NCBI RefSeq assembly: GCF_003813865.1
Contig: NZ_RMVG01000001.1
Location: 248,001 to 312,000, forward strand
DNA: 64,000 bases
From: Candidatus Pantoea deserta
GTDB taxonomy: Bacteria > Pseudomonadota > Gammaproteobacteria > Enterobacterales > Enterobacteriaceae
Direction of reading: 5' to 3'
Shown in pieces: positions 1-7,534 of this stretch; position 1 is the stretch's first letter, and every line of letters starts with the position of its first letter. The translations under genes and the position numbers were made by a program. Below the pieces are notes generated by a model that did no database searches, was not told the DNA's origin, and saw only the letters and a program-made list of their open reading frames with translations.

Positions 1-5
1 CAGCA

Positions 6-906
6 ATGCGCTGTAAACTTATTGCCATGGTGACTCTGTCAGCCATGTTAACAAGTTGCGCCATGCACCCTTCGAATATTGAGAAGCGCAACGGCTATTA
101 TGCCAGCCATGCGCATAAAGCAGTTGCTCAAAATGAGAGAGTGCGATTCCTTATTCAACACTATACCGCGCTGGATGAGAGTCACTCCTTAAAGACGCTG
201 ACTGAGGAGCAGGTTAGCGCTCACTATTTAGTTCCACCTCAGCCCAGCCTGATACAGGGTCAGCCGGTGGTCTGGCAGCTTGTTGATGAAGACAAGCGGG
301 CCTGGCATGCTGGCGTCAGTTTCTGGAACGGTCGATCCAGCCTGAATGATTCGTCCATAGGGATTGAGATCGTTAATAAAGGATTTACCGAGGATATGGT
401 GGGACAGCGTACCTGGTATCCCTTCCCGGAAAAGCAGGTGGACGCCCTCATCGCGCTGACAAAAGACATTATTCAGCGTTATCAGATTACCCCTGACAAT
501 GTGCTCGGACACAGTGACATCGCGCCTTTACGCAGCAGGATCCGGCAAGCTGTTCCCCTGGGAACGCCTCGCGGCGGCGGGCATTGGCGCATGGCCCGAT
601 CCGTTGACGGTCATCCACTACCTTGCCGGTCGTGCTCCAGACGCGCCCGCTGACGTTAGCGTTATTCAGTCGCTTCTCAAGCGATACGGATATGATCAAA
701 TCCCGCAGGACGGCGTGCTGGACGAGGATACGCAAAAAACTATTAGCGCATTCCAGATGCACTTCCGTCCCAGGGATATTAGCGGGCATGCCGATGCGGA
801 AACCGAAGCCATCGCGCACGCGCTTGTTGATAAGTACCGCCCCGTCGCGACATCGACTCTGGAGCCAGAGACCGTGTGCGTGACTAAACCAGCAGCCAGC
901 GCCTGA
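6..906 (+). pseudogene. amiD: AmiD-type N-acetylmuramoyl-L-alanine amidase, frameshifted
   Basis: AmiD is an outer-membrane lipoprotein that cuts the N-acetylmuramoyl-L-alanine bond in peptidoglycan fragments. The first frame starts at 6 with a lipoprotein signal (LTSC, Cys18) and an Amidase_2 fold (FLIQHYT early, GHSDIAP near residue 167), but then runs into unrelated sequence. From about 540 the expected protein continues in another frame (KLFPWERLAAAGIGAWP, then a peptidoglycan-binding domain around VIQSLLKRYGY) to the stop at 906. Comparison with the usual xDPGxxFPW motif suggests two bases are missing near 530-545. The lesion removes the motif carrying the zinc-ligand Asp of the family, so the product should be inactive unless this is a sequencing error. 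The start has only five bases of upstream sequence here, so its ribosome site cannot be judged. The small lipoprotein follows after 28 bases. Confidence 0.8.
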
Positions 907-934
907 GTCGGGTTTATAACCGGGAAAAGAAATC

Positions 935-1144
935 ATGAGAATTTTTCTGATGCTAACGTTAATAACCTCTCTCCTCTCCGCCTGTAGTTTCGGTAACCGC
1001 GAGCCAGGCAGCGCACCGGTAGCCTCAGCATGCACCATGCCGGATATTTTCCAGCCGATGACGCCCTCTCAGCAGCAGGCGGTGATGTCTGGCGAGCGGC
1101 CCGACTGGACAGAAGTTTCGCCGCCCAAAATTCCACACCGTTAA
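935..1144 (+). CDS. Small putative lipoprotein, 69 aa
   Basis: I do not recognise the family. The protein has a hydrophobic N-terminus and a lipobox (LSAC, Cys17), so the mature form would be about 53 residues anchored to a membrane. The rest is Pro/Ser-rich with one extra Cys (near residue 33) and no visible domain. It starts 28 bases after the amiD remnant, on the same strand, with a weak purine-rich site (gggaaaag) before the ATG, and is probably co-transcribed with it. It is followed by a strong hairpin. Small lipoproteins behind amidase genes might be accessory envelope proteins, but nothing in the sequence shows a function. Confidence 0.55.
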   Translation: MRIFLMLTLITSLLSACSFGNREPGSAPVASACTMPDIFQPMTPSQQQAVMSGERPDWTEVSPPKIPHR

Positions 1145-1150
1145 AGCCAG

Positions 1151-1232
1151 GCGTCTGCAATCCGCGAAGCGTTGCAGACGCATAGCGCACTATCCGGCAC
1201 AGCGCGATGCGGGGCGCGCCCTGCCCCGCATC
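1151..1232. terminator. Two tandem hairpins between convergent genes
   Basis: Two perfect 10-bp inverted repeats stand between the convergent ends of the small lipoprotein gene and the NlpA-family gene: GCGTCTGCAA at 1151-1160 with its complement at 1172-1181, and GATGCGGGGC at 1206-1215 with its complement at 1223-1232. Neither is followed by a good T-run, so they may work as Rho-assisted or bidirectional stops, or simply protect 3' ends. Confidence 0.5.
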
Positions 1233-1244
1233 AACGCCATCCGG

Positions 1245-2036
1245 TCAGGGAGTTACCGGGATCACCGAGCCGTGGTACTGCTGTTCGATAAACTTCGCCA
1301 CCTGCGGCGAGGCAAGGTCTTTCGCCAGCTCTTTGATACGCGGATCGTTAGCGAGTTTCGGCGTGGTCACCAGCACGTTGGCGTAAGGATTGCCCTGCGC
1401 TTTCTCCAGCGCCAGCGCATCTTTCGACGGCGTCAGGCCCGCTTGCAGCGCATAGTTGCCGTTAATGACCGCGAAGTCTACGTCATCCAGCGCGCGCGGC
1501 AGCTGCGGCGACTCGATCTCAACGATCTTCAGATGGTGCGGGTTGCTGCTGATGTCCGCCGGCGTCGCCAGATTATTGATGGCGTCGTTTTTACCCGCTT
1601 TCAGCGTGATCAGCCCGTTAGCCTGCAACAGATAGAGGGCGCGGCTCAGGTTGGTAACGTTGTTAGGCACCGCCACCTGCGCGCCGTCAGGTATCTCTTG
1701 CAGTGATTTGACTTTGTGCGAGTAAAGGCCAAGCGGTTCGATATGCACCGTTGCCGCCACGTCAAACTTCTCGCCCAGCGCTTTTTCCTGATCGCGCAGG
1801 TAGGGCACGTGCTGGAAGTAATTGGCATCCACATCACCGCGCGCCAGTAGCTCGTTGGCGTTGAGGTTGCCGTTCAGCTCGATCACCTGAAGATCGAGTT
1901 TGGGATCGATCTTCTTCACGTAGTTAAGGATCTCGCTGTGCGGCACCGGATCCGCCGCGACGCGCAGCACCGCCGCCGAGCTGTAGCCAGAGAACAGCGC
2001 CGCCAGCGCCAGTGTCGCTATTGTCTTCTTTTTCAT
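1245..2036 (-). CDS. NlpA/MetQ-family ABC solute-binding protein
   Basis: This 263-residue protein belongs to the NlpA (MetQ-type) family of periplasmic binding proteins that deliver D/L-methionine or related small molecules to an ABC importer. Family landmarks include VAADPVPHSEIL after the signal, the DANYFQHVPYL segment, EPLGLYSHK, VPNNVTNLSRAL and the substrate-loop DFAVINGNYALQAG. The N-terminus is a cleavable-looking signal (MKKKTIATLALAALFSGYSSA) without the Cys lipobox typical of MetQ, so it is probably a soluble periplasmic protein. Its ATG overlaps the stop of the upstream oxygenase gene by four bases (ATGA), indicating translational coupling. No ATPase or permease gene is next to it, so it must share a transporter encoded elsewhere. 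The exact ligand cannot be read from the sequence. Confidence 0.85.
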   Translation of the reverse strand: MKKKTIATLALAALFSGYSSAAVLRVAADPVPHSEILNYVKKIDPKLDLQVIELNGNLNANELLARGDVDANYFQHVPYLRDQEKALGEKFDVAATVHIEPLGLYSHKVKSLQEIPDGAQVAVPNNVTNLSRALYLLQANGLITLKAGKNDAINNLATPADISSNPHHLKIVEIESPQLPRALDDVDFAVINGNYALQAGLTPSKDALALEKAQGNPYANVLVTTPKLANDPRIKELAKDLASPQVAKFIEQQYHGSVIPVTP

Positions 2037-3061
2037 GCCGTGTCCTTTGAAGTCGTCTGCAAATAATCGCCGTAATAGCGCTGCGCCACATCGCGGTGCG
2101 AGCGTAAACGTCCTTTGAGGTAGTTCCAGCCCACGTCGCGCAGCAGCGGGTTCGTGGGATCGCTGGTTGGGCCGAGCGCTTCTGCCGCCAGCGCGTCGGG
2201 CAGCTGGTAGACAGGCACCTGGGTATCCAGCTGCGCGCCAAGGAAAAAGGCAATGGAGAGGCGCTCCTGCCCTTTCGGCGGTGACAGCACCCGGTGAACG
2301 GTGGCGCGCAGATAGCCGTTGGTCGCCAGCTCCAGCAGTTCGCCGATATTCACCACGAACGCGCCCGGTATCGGCGCAGCATCAACCCAGTTATCCGGCG
2401 TCACCTCAACCTGTAATCCGCGCTGTTCGTCCTGAAGCAAAAAGGTCAGGAAGCCGGAGTCTTTGTGCGCGCCGACGCCCTGCTGGCTCTCATCGGCAGC
2501 CTGACCCGGATAGCGAATCAGCTTGACGTGTTCGTTGGGATAACGGCCATAGAGCGCATCGAAAGCATCTTCCGGCAGCGACAGCGAGCGGGCAAAGGCG
2601 CGCAGCAGACGCAGCGCCACAGCGGTCATCTCCTGCTGCCAGGCGTTGATCACCGGACGCAGCTGCGGCAGCGCCTCTGGCCACAGGTTTGGTCCCTGAA
2701 GGCGCTTCCACGCCGGATCGCCCGGTTGCAGCAGCAGCGCGTCGCGATCGGCGCCGATGTCGAACTGTTCGCGCTGATCCCGCTGCTCGCGGGTGTACTC
2801 CACGCCCGCCAGGTTATAGCCGCGGAAGTGCGGCGAATGGATCATTGAGACGCGCAGCTTCTCTTGCTGCGGCAGGTCGAAAAAGGCGCGCGCGAGACTC
2901 TGCACGTTCCGCTGGAGCTGATCGCTGATACCGTGGTTGATGAGGTAGAAAAAGCCCACGTCGCGTGCGCTTTCGCGCAGGCGGGTTAAGAACTCGGTTT
3001 GTTCGGTTTCGCTGCCGGCCAGTTGCGCCAGATCCAGCACCGGTAAGCTTGTCCAGGTCAT
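2033..3061 (-). CDS. 2-oxoglutarate/Fe(II)-dependent dioxygenase, isopenicillin-N-synthase family
   Basis: The protein (342 aa from the chosen start) has the double-stranded beta-helix fold of non-haem iron oxygenases. The iron triad is visible as H199-x-D201 (GAHKDSG) and H256 (ATVHRV), and the 2-oxoglutarate anchor as R267-x-S269 (ERLSIAF). The N-terminal DIOX_N domain contains VGFFYLINHGI. A start at 3115 is possible, but the ATG at 3061 has a GGAA site and begins exactly where relatives do (TSLPVLDLAQL). The gene is coupled by a four-base overlap to an NlpA-type binding protein, which suggests that the oxygenase acts on a small sulfur- or amino-acid-like compound brought in by that transporter; this is inference. 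The cytosolic substrate is unknown. Confidence 0.85.
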   Translation of the reverse strand: MTWTSLPVLDLAQLAGSETEQTEFLTRLRESARDVGFFYLINHGISDQLQRNVQSLARAFFDLPQQEKLRVSMIHSPHFRGYNLAGVEYTREQRDQREQFDIGADRDALLLQPGDPAWKRLQGPNLWPEALPQLRPVINAWQQEMTAVALRLLRAFARSLSLPEDAFDALYGRYPNEHVKLIRYPGQAADESQQGVGAHKDSGFLTFLLQDEQRGLQVEVTPDNWVDAAPIPGAFVVNIGELLELATNGYLRATVHRVLSPPKGQERLSIAFFLGAQLDTQVPVYQLPDALAAEALGPTSDPTNPLLRDVGWNYLKGRLRSHRDVAQRYYGDYLQTTSKDTA

Positions 3062-3658
3062 TATGCGTTTTCCAGAGAGGATGCCCGGAGCTACCCTCGC
3101 ACTAATAAAGCGCATCGGGAAATAGTGAAGCGCTATATGTTATCGCAAGGGGTTTTTAGAAGAAGTTGGGGAAAGGGTATGCGGGAAAGAGATTTGGGAT
3201 TGGGAAATTGACTGCGGTTTAAATTTTATTTTTATGTTGCGTCTATTTGTAAAGGTGCAGATAACACAATACATTAATCGGGATACTTTAAATCAGCCAG
3301 TTAATTAATACATCACCCCTTGTGATTGCAGTCACATTCTGGCTTACCTTGTAGCCATAAAGTTATATTACTTTGATATTTATCAAAAATGAAATAACAC
3401 TGAAGTGTAGCGTTAGGATTTTTAGCAAATATACCTTTTAGTATATTCATGCGCGCGTATTTTTAGTTATAAATGATTGCAGCGCTCGCATTAGAATCTT
3501 GCTTCATTCGCTAGATGACACCAGCAATACCATGAACTTCACTTCTATGTATAGCTGAAAACACATATAAACTTTTTACACTAAAAACTTCTGGCAAATG
3601 GATGCGCTGATATAGGGCTTACTTTTCAGCTTAATTAATAAAAGGATATAAATGGATT
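3062..3658. other. AT-rich intergenic stretch at the left side of the accessory islet
   Basis: Nearly 600 bases without a convincing gene. Composition shifts from GC-rich to clearly AT-rich from about 3130, marking the left side of the islet that reaches to leuX. It must carry the leader for the type VI genes that begin at 3659; an AAGGA site lies at about 3641-3646. I saw no copy of the leuX 3' end here, so the left attachment site is not identified. Confidence 0.5.
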
Positions 3659-4177
3659 ATGGCATTACATGGAAAGATGATTCTGAATGGCGCTGACTAT
3701 GCGCCTTTTAACCTATACGGCGTTGGTGTATTTATGGCTTTTTCTGGTAATGGCGCTTACCGGAACAAAAGTGCTTGCAGCGCTATTAAAGGTGATGGTC
3801 CTTTGCCTCCTGGAAAGTATTGGATTGTTGAGCGCGGCTCTGGTGGTTTTTTCTAAAAGGCAAAGACTGGAATTCAAGACGCCTTTAACAAATTCTATCA
3901 TGGAGCAGAATTCGGACGTGATGAATGGTTTGCTCTATATAAAGATGACTGGAGCATTGATGACGGCACTTGGATAGATGGTGTTCATCGCGGATTATTC
4001 AGGCTTCATCCGGGCACGGTATCTGAAGGCTGCATAACGATTGCTCATAACTCCGATTTTGCAATGATACGTAACGCGCTTATGAACACTTCCCTTATGC
4101 GCGTTCCCTGTATGCGTTCTCTTATGGCTCACGGATGGGTTGAGGTAGTGGCTAATGGCTCAAATACTTGCCCGTAG
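3659..4177 (+). pseudogene. Tlde1-like T6SS L,D-transpeptidase-fold toxin (DUF2778), nonsense mutation
   Basis: Tlde1-type effectors are delivered by type VI secretion into the periplasm of rival bacteria, where they cleave or exchange peptidoglycan stem peptides. The frame opens MALHGKMILNGADYAPF, contains GDGPLPPGKYWIVERG, and is stopped by TAA at 3854-3856 (codon 66). It then continues in the same frame to 4177 with all expected C-terminal parts: DEWFALYKDDWSIDDGTW, the catalytic motif HPGTVSEGC (His and Cys present) and a conserved MRSLMAHGW tail. Full length would be 172 residues, normal for the family. A single base change of a sense codon to TAA explains the break. The immunity gene overlaps its end by 23 bases. 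Sequencing error is the alternative. Confidence 0.85.
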
Positions 4178-4418
4178 AATTGCTAAAACGTTATTTTTTA
4201 TAGTAATTATGTATATCGTTGCTCGCTCACTTGGCAATCCTGAGGTTTATGTTAATCACGATCTTGCACACAAAGTAGCTGAAATAATTAGCGGTGATAT
4301 AAATGCCGAGTCAGTTTCAGACGCTTACTTTTATCTGGATGTTATCTCAGCATTAATGATAACCACTCTTATTTATTTAATAGCGATAAGATTATTCCTC
4401 AAGATAAGGAGAAAATAA
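4155..4418 (+). CDS. Putative Tldi1-type T6SS immunity protein
   Basis: An 87-residue protein that starts inside the last codons of the Tlde1-like toxin gene and ends two bases before hcp. It has an N-terminal hydrophobic segment (about residues 12-26) and a second one (about 64-82), with a polar loop between, and ends in a basic tail (KIRRK). With two membrane spans, the loop would face the periplasm, where the toxin acts. Immunity proteins of Tlde effectors are small, poorly conserved and encoded directly downstream, so position and topology carry the call. A GAGG site precedes the ATG by nine bases. Unlike the toxin, this frame is intact. Confidence 0.65.
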   Translation: MAQILARRIAKTLFFIVIMYIVARSLGNPEVYVNHDLAHKVAEIISGDINAESVSDAYFYLDVISALMITTLIYLIAIRLFLKIRRK

Positions 4419-4419
4419 A

Positions 4420-4911
4420 ATGCCAATCCCTCCATATATGTGGCTCAAAGACGATGGTGGCGCAGACATCAAAGGTTCTGTAGACGTTCAGGATCGTGAA
4501 GGAAGCATAGAGATCATTGGGCTTAGTCATGGCATTAATCTCCCTGTAGACAGTGCCAAAGGTAAGATCACTGGCACACGCCAGCATTCATCCATGATGA
4601 TTGAAAAAGAAGTTGATAGTTCTACACCGTACCTCTATAAAGCTGCCGCTACAGGCCAAACCCTTAAAAGCGCCGAAATTCGTTTCTACCATATAAACGA
4701 CGCGGGACAGGAGGTTTGTTACTACACAGTTTTGATGGAAAAAGTAAAAATCATGGGTGTTAACTGTGGCGTACCTAATGTCAAGTTAGCAGGTAACGAT
4801 AAGATGAATCATGTCGAGAGTGTCAGCTTGCAGTATGAAAAGATTACATGGCGCATTGTAGATGGAAACATTCAGTACACTGATTCCTGGAACGAGCGCC
4901 CTACTGTATAG
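4420..4911 (+). CDS. hcp: Hcp family type VI secretion tube protein (TssD)
   Basis: Hcp rings stack into the inner tube of the type VI secretion apparatus and carry small effectors in their lumen. This 163-residue protein has the family layout: MPIPPYMWLKDDGG at the start, GSIEIIGLSHGINLPVD, HSSMMIEKEVDSSTPYLYKA, then VSLQYEKITWRIVDG near the end. A strong AAGGAGA site (4406-4412) precedes the ATG, only two bases after the immunity gene stop, so toxin, immunity and hcp form one transcription unit. No sheath, baseplate or ATPase genes are in the window, so this is an orphan effector/hcp module that depends on a main cluster elsewhere. A decayed second copy follows immediately. Confidence 0.9.
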   Translation: MPIPPYMWLKDDGGADIKGSVDVQDREGSIEIIGLSHGINLPVDSAKGKITGTRQHSSMMIEKEVDSSTPYLYKAAATGQTLKSAEIRFYHINDAGQEVCYYTVLMEKVKIMGVNCGVPNVKLAGNDKMNHVESVSLQYEKITWRIVDGNIQYTDSWNERPTV

Positions 4912-4929
4912 TAATTAAAAGGAAATTAG

Positions 4930-5217
4930 ATGAATGTACCTCTATCTACTGCTTGCCTAATGAGTTATCAGAAAGCGGAATCAAGATTCTACAAAAACGA
5001 CCATAATGACCAGGAGTTTTAGTAGTTTCGTATTGCCTTAAAAAAGGTGCGCATCAAAGGTATTGAGTCATTTATTTTCAATGTAAAAGATACTGCCTTT
5101 GTAAGGCATAATCACCTTGATGCGCTTTCCCTATGCTATGAGAAGATCACCTGGCATTATATCGGTGGCGGCTTACGCCTTTGCCCTCTTACCAAATGCA
5201 CGAACGCGACAGCTTGA
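4930..5217 (+). pseudogene. Degenerate second hcp copy
   Basis: Reading from the ATG at 4930 in one frame gives a protein with two adjacent stop codons (5020-5025) that is otherwise alignable to the C-terminal half of the intact hcp just upstream: SRFYKNDHNDQEF matches EIRFYHINDAGQEV, KKVRIKGIESFIFNVK matches EKVKIMGVNCGVPNVK, and LDALSLCYEKITWHYIGGG matches VESVSLQYEKITWRIVDGN. The N-terminal half of Hcp is missing, replaced by about 17 unrelated codons. It is a fossil of a duplicated or recombined hcp, with a ribosome site (aaaagg) still present before 4930. The similarity is partial, so it looks like a diverged paralogue and not a recent tandem copy. Confidence 0.75.
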
Positions 5218-5327
5218 TGTCACAGTGATAGCAAGCGAAGCCTCTGATGGCTGGATAGTTACGGCGCTAAAACACAGGAATATTATATCCGCCAGCAGCA
5301 ACCATTCACTGACGGTAGAGTAGCCTT

Positions 5328-5762
5328 ATGAAAAGATTTTTTGCCCTTTATCTCTTCGCATTACCCGCCTTATCGTCGTCTGACATTGATGCAGGCTGCG
5401 CAAAAGCTGGCACACTTATGTACATAGATTTGACCGATGCGATTGCGCGCGATTTGCATATTGATCGCGCCATGCTGGTAGAAAAGAATACCACCGTTGA
5501 AGTGATAGACATATCACCGGTGTCAAAATTGTTTGCTGAGCAAATGGCGAATGCAGATTATAATGAACAAGCAGAGCACTGGCTGAGCAAAGAAGAGTAT
5601 TTTGATATCTATTACAATCATAGGGTGAAGAACATTACTGCAAAATATACTTTTAAGGATATTAAAGGTAACAGAGATGTTTTTATAGCATCCAGCCTGC
5701 TTAATGATGATGAGTGTTCGGTTCGTTTTAATGGGTATATGACGCTTTCTCGCGAGTTTTAA
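5328..5762 (+). CDS. Secreted protein of unknown function in the T6SS islet
   Basis: I do not recognise a characterised family. The 144-residue protein begins with a signal peptide (MKRFFALYLFALPALSSS) and should be periplasmic. Two cysteines, one just after the signal (GCAKAG) and one near the C-terminus (DDECSVRFNGY), could form a disulfide linking the ends of the domain. The body has LTDAIARDLHIDRAML and VIDISPVSKLFAEQMA helices and strands around ITAKYTFKDIKG. It follows a decayed hcp, the position where an effector or immunity gene would stand; a periplasmic immunity protein that outlived its toxin is a reasonable guess, but only a guess. GTAGAG before the ATG is a weak ribosome site. 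Confidence 0.6.
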   Translation: MKRFFALYLFALPALSSSDIDAGCAKAGTLMYIDLTDAIARDLHIDRAMLVEKNTTVEVIDISPVSKLFAEQMANADYNEQAEHWLSKEEYFDIYYNHRVKNITAKYTFKDIKGNRDVFIASSLLNDDECSVRFNGYMTLSREF

Positions 5763-5843
5763 GGCTAAACAATTAGTCTCATCTTAATAACAGGTTTTAC
5801 TGAAGATGTCCCACTCTACGAAAAGCATCTTCACCCTTCTCAT

Positions 5844-6257
5844 TTAGTCATATAACCAGCAACCCGCTTTTGCTGATTCTGCGAGCATTTTTAATGTAAG
5901 CGGCTCAGGCTTAACCCAACGCCATTTGTGCTCTTGAGAACGTAAGAAATTCAAGGGAGGAATGGCTTCTTCATTAGGCCAGTATTTAACGAATGAGAAA
6001 TTTTTTCTGTCTACATTGAAGCGTCTAAAATAGTCATCAACTATCTCTATAGCATCCTCGTTTGCCCAAGGGTATTTTCCTGTGGAGAGGCTTGTCTCTA
6101 TAGTCAGTGCTGGTTTTTTGAAAAAAGGTAATACTCGGCCGTTCCAGTTATTTTCATACCAGTCCATTACCTGTTTTTCGAAATCATGTAAGTCACTCAT
6201 ATAGTCCCTACCAGATACGATCGGATGGATGGGTTCGTCGGAAAAACGCTTCTTCAT
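5844..6257 (-). CDS. DUF1493 family protein
   Basis: This 137-residue protein fits the DUF1493 family of small enterobacterial proteins: an acidic N-terminal helix region (FEKQVMDWYENNW), the central DYFRRFNVDRKNFSFVKYWP motif and the C-terminal LTLKMLAESAKAGCWLYD helix. The function of the family is not known; members are often scattered near type VI, toxin or acyl-carrier-like genes. It is read against the hcp genes and starts with a good site (TGAGGA) eight bases before the ATG. Base composition is lower in GC than the core genes, as for the rest of the islet. No partner gene lies directly upstream. Confidence 0.75.
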   Translation of the reverse strand: MKKRFSDEPIHPIVSGRDYMSDLHDFEKQVMDWYENNWNGRVLPFFKKPALTIETSLSTGKYPWANEDAIEIVDDYFRRFNVDRKNFSFVKYWPNEEAIPPLNFLRSQEHKWRWVKPEPLTLKMLAESAKAGCWLYD

Positions 6258-6601
6258 GGGGATATCCTCATGTGGCTTATGAAGACATTACTAACATCAC
6301 GGTGTATTAATCAACGGGGAGTAGTTCAGACCCGCCCATCGTTCTAAAGGTCCGTAGTGAGCGAGGAACGGAAATTGCTGACAGCATTCTGTGTGAACCA
6401 ACAGGGAGCAAGTCATGTTAACCAACAAAGATATATTTTCTCCACATGCACGTTCAAATACATTGCGCTACTACACTATATAATCGCTAACAATGATAAG
6501 TATAATTATATAAGTCTTTGCCCTACATTTGGGATTAACCTATTGAAATTTTACGAAAATAATGATAAACCAAAAAAGTAGCAATAATCATGGATTAAAT
6601 T
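6258..6601. other. Gene-poor stretch with a possible coding fragment
   Basis: About 340 AT-rich bases between the divergent DUF1493 and GIY-YIG genes. From 6311 to 6421 one frame reads without stops and ends in TAA (SDPPIVLKVRSERGTE, then a Cys-rich end), which looks like the tail of a lost gene and not random sequence, though I cannot name it. A longer frame at 6357-6581 looks like chance. Promoters for both flanking genes must lie here. Confidence 0.35.
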
Positions 6602-7534
6602 ATGGAATGGAAATTTTTAGGTTCTATATCAGAGGCCAGGAAATCTGGCTGTAGCGGAGTTTATCTTATTGTACATAAAGGACTTTTCAATCGTGTGGTT
6701 TATGTTGGGGTAAGTTGTAATGTAGGTAGAAGAATAAACGAACATTACGACGGTTACCTAAGAGGAAACCGAACAATTTACGACGCGGGTCACGATGACG
6801 ACGTGTATCGCTTCATGTCAGCTTATAAAATTCATAACCACACAAAATACTATCAAGCCTTGGCGAAGGATTATAAGATATGGGCATCTACAACATTGCA
6901 TTCTGATTTGCCGAAAAACATGCTAGCAAAAAGCCAAACCTTTGATACTGACTGGCAGAGAATTGCATTAGAAAAATATATTCCTCAACTGGTAGTATGG
7001 GCTCTTCCAATGGCAACTTACTGTTATTCAAATGCAAGCAGGATTGAAAGTGTAATCCAATTAAAGCTCATTAAATCTTTTGATTTGAGAGGTTTTTTTA
7101 ATATAAAACAACTAAGCATATTGGGTAAAATTGAATATCCCCATATGGAAAAGGTCAAGGCTTTTATTATTGACACGCCTGATTTAAACCCGGCATCCCA
7201 ACTTATTTTTAGCAATCTGTATAACAAAAAAACTGATGAAAATTTCTTTAAAGAGTTCCGTTCACAGTTTAAATGCGAGATTTTTCAGAGGGAAAGTGAA
7301 GCTCAGAGAAAGAGAACTATCAGGGAGCATAAGGTTTCTCTTTATGAAAATTATGGCAAGCCATGGACTTTAAAGGAAATGGAAAAACTTAGAGTCATGC
7401 TTGTTGATTTTGATTTATCCCCGACAGAAATATCTGAGTATCTAGGAAGAGAGCCTCGCTCTATCTCTAAAAAAATAAAAGAAAATGATAAAGTTACTAA
7501 TTATAAATGGCGAGAAAGCGTCGGCTGGTTGTGA
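6602..7534 (+). CDS. GIY-YIG nuclease-like protein with C-terminal HTH-like region
   Basis: A 310-residue protein of AT-rich composition. The N-terminus shows the GIY-YIG core: G19-V-Y21, then Y34-V-G36, followed by a basic NVGRRINEH helix with the expected catalytic Arg (43 or 44), and a later RIESVIQLKLI helix that could supply the metal-binding Glu. About 60 residues are inserted between these parts, unlike compact members such as UvrC or YhbQ. Residues about 265-305 (WTLKEMEKLRVM then LSPTEISEYLGREPRSI) resemble a Myb/SANT-like or sigma-like helix-turn-helix that could position the nuclease on DNA. It stands alone between DUF1493 and the HrgA-type protein. Its position in a tRNA-linked islet fits phage defence or mobile-element biology; the function is unproven. 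Confidence 0.7.
   Translation: MEWKFLGSISEARKSGCSGVYLIVHKGLFNRVVYVGVSCNVGRRINEHYDGYLRGNRTIYDAGHDDDVYRFMSAYKIHNHTKYYQALAKDYKIWASTTLHSDLPKNMLAKSQTFDTDWQRIALEKYIPQLVVWALPMATYCYSNASRIESVIQLKLIKSFDLRGFFNIKQLSILGKIEYPHMEKVKAFIIDTPDLNPASQLIFSNLYNKKTDENFFKEFRSQFKCEIFQRESEAQRKRTIREHKVSLYENYGKPWTLKEMEKLRVMLVDFDLSPTEISEYLGREPRSISKKIKENDKVTNYKWRESVGWL

Noticed and set aside
3062-3658. Left attachment site of the leuX islet
   Set aside because: Composition changes here, but I found no repeat of the leuX 3' end.
4912-5327. A 68-codon frame at 5117-5323 as a gene
   Set aside because: It overlaps the hcp fossil in another frame and has no ribosome site or family resemblance.
6357-6581. A 74-codon open frame before the GIY-YIG gene
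   Set aside because: GTG start without a ribosome site, low-complexity AT-rich composition and no recognisable features.
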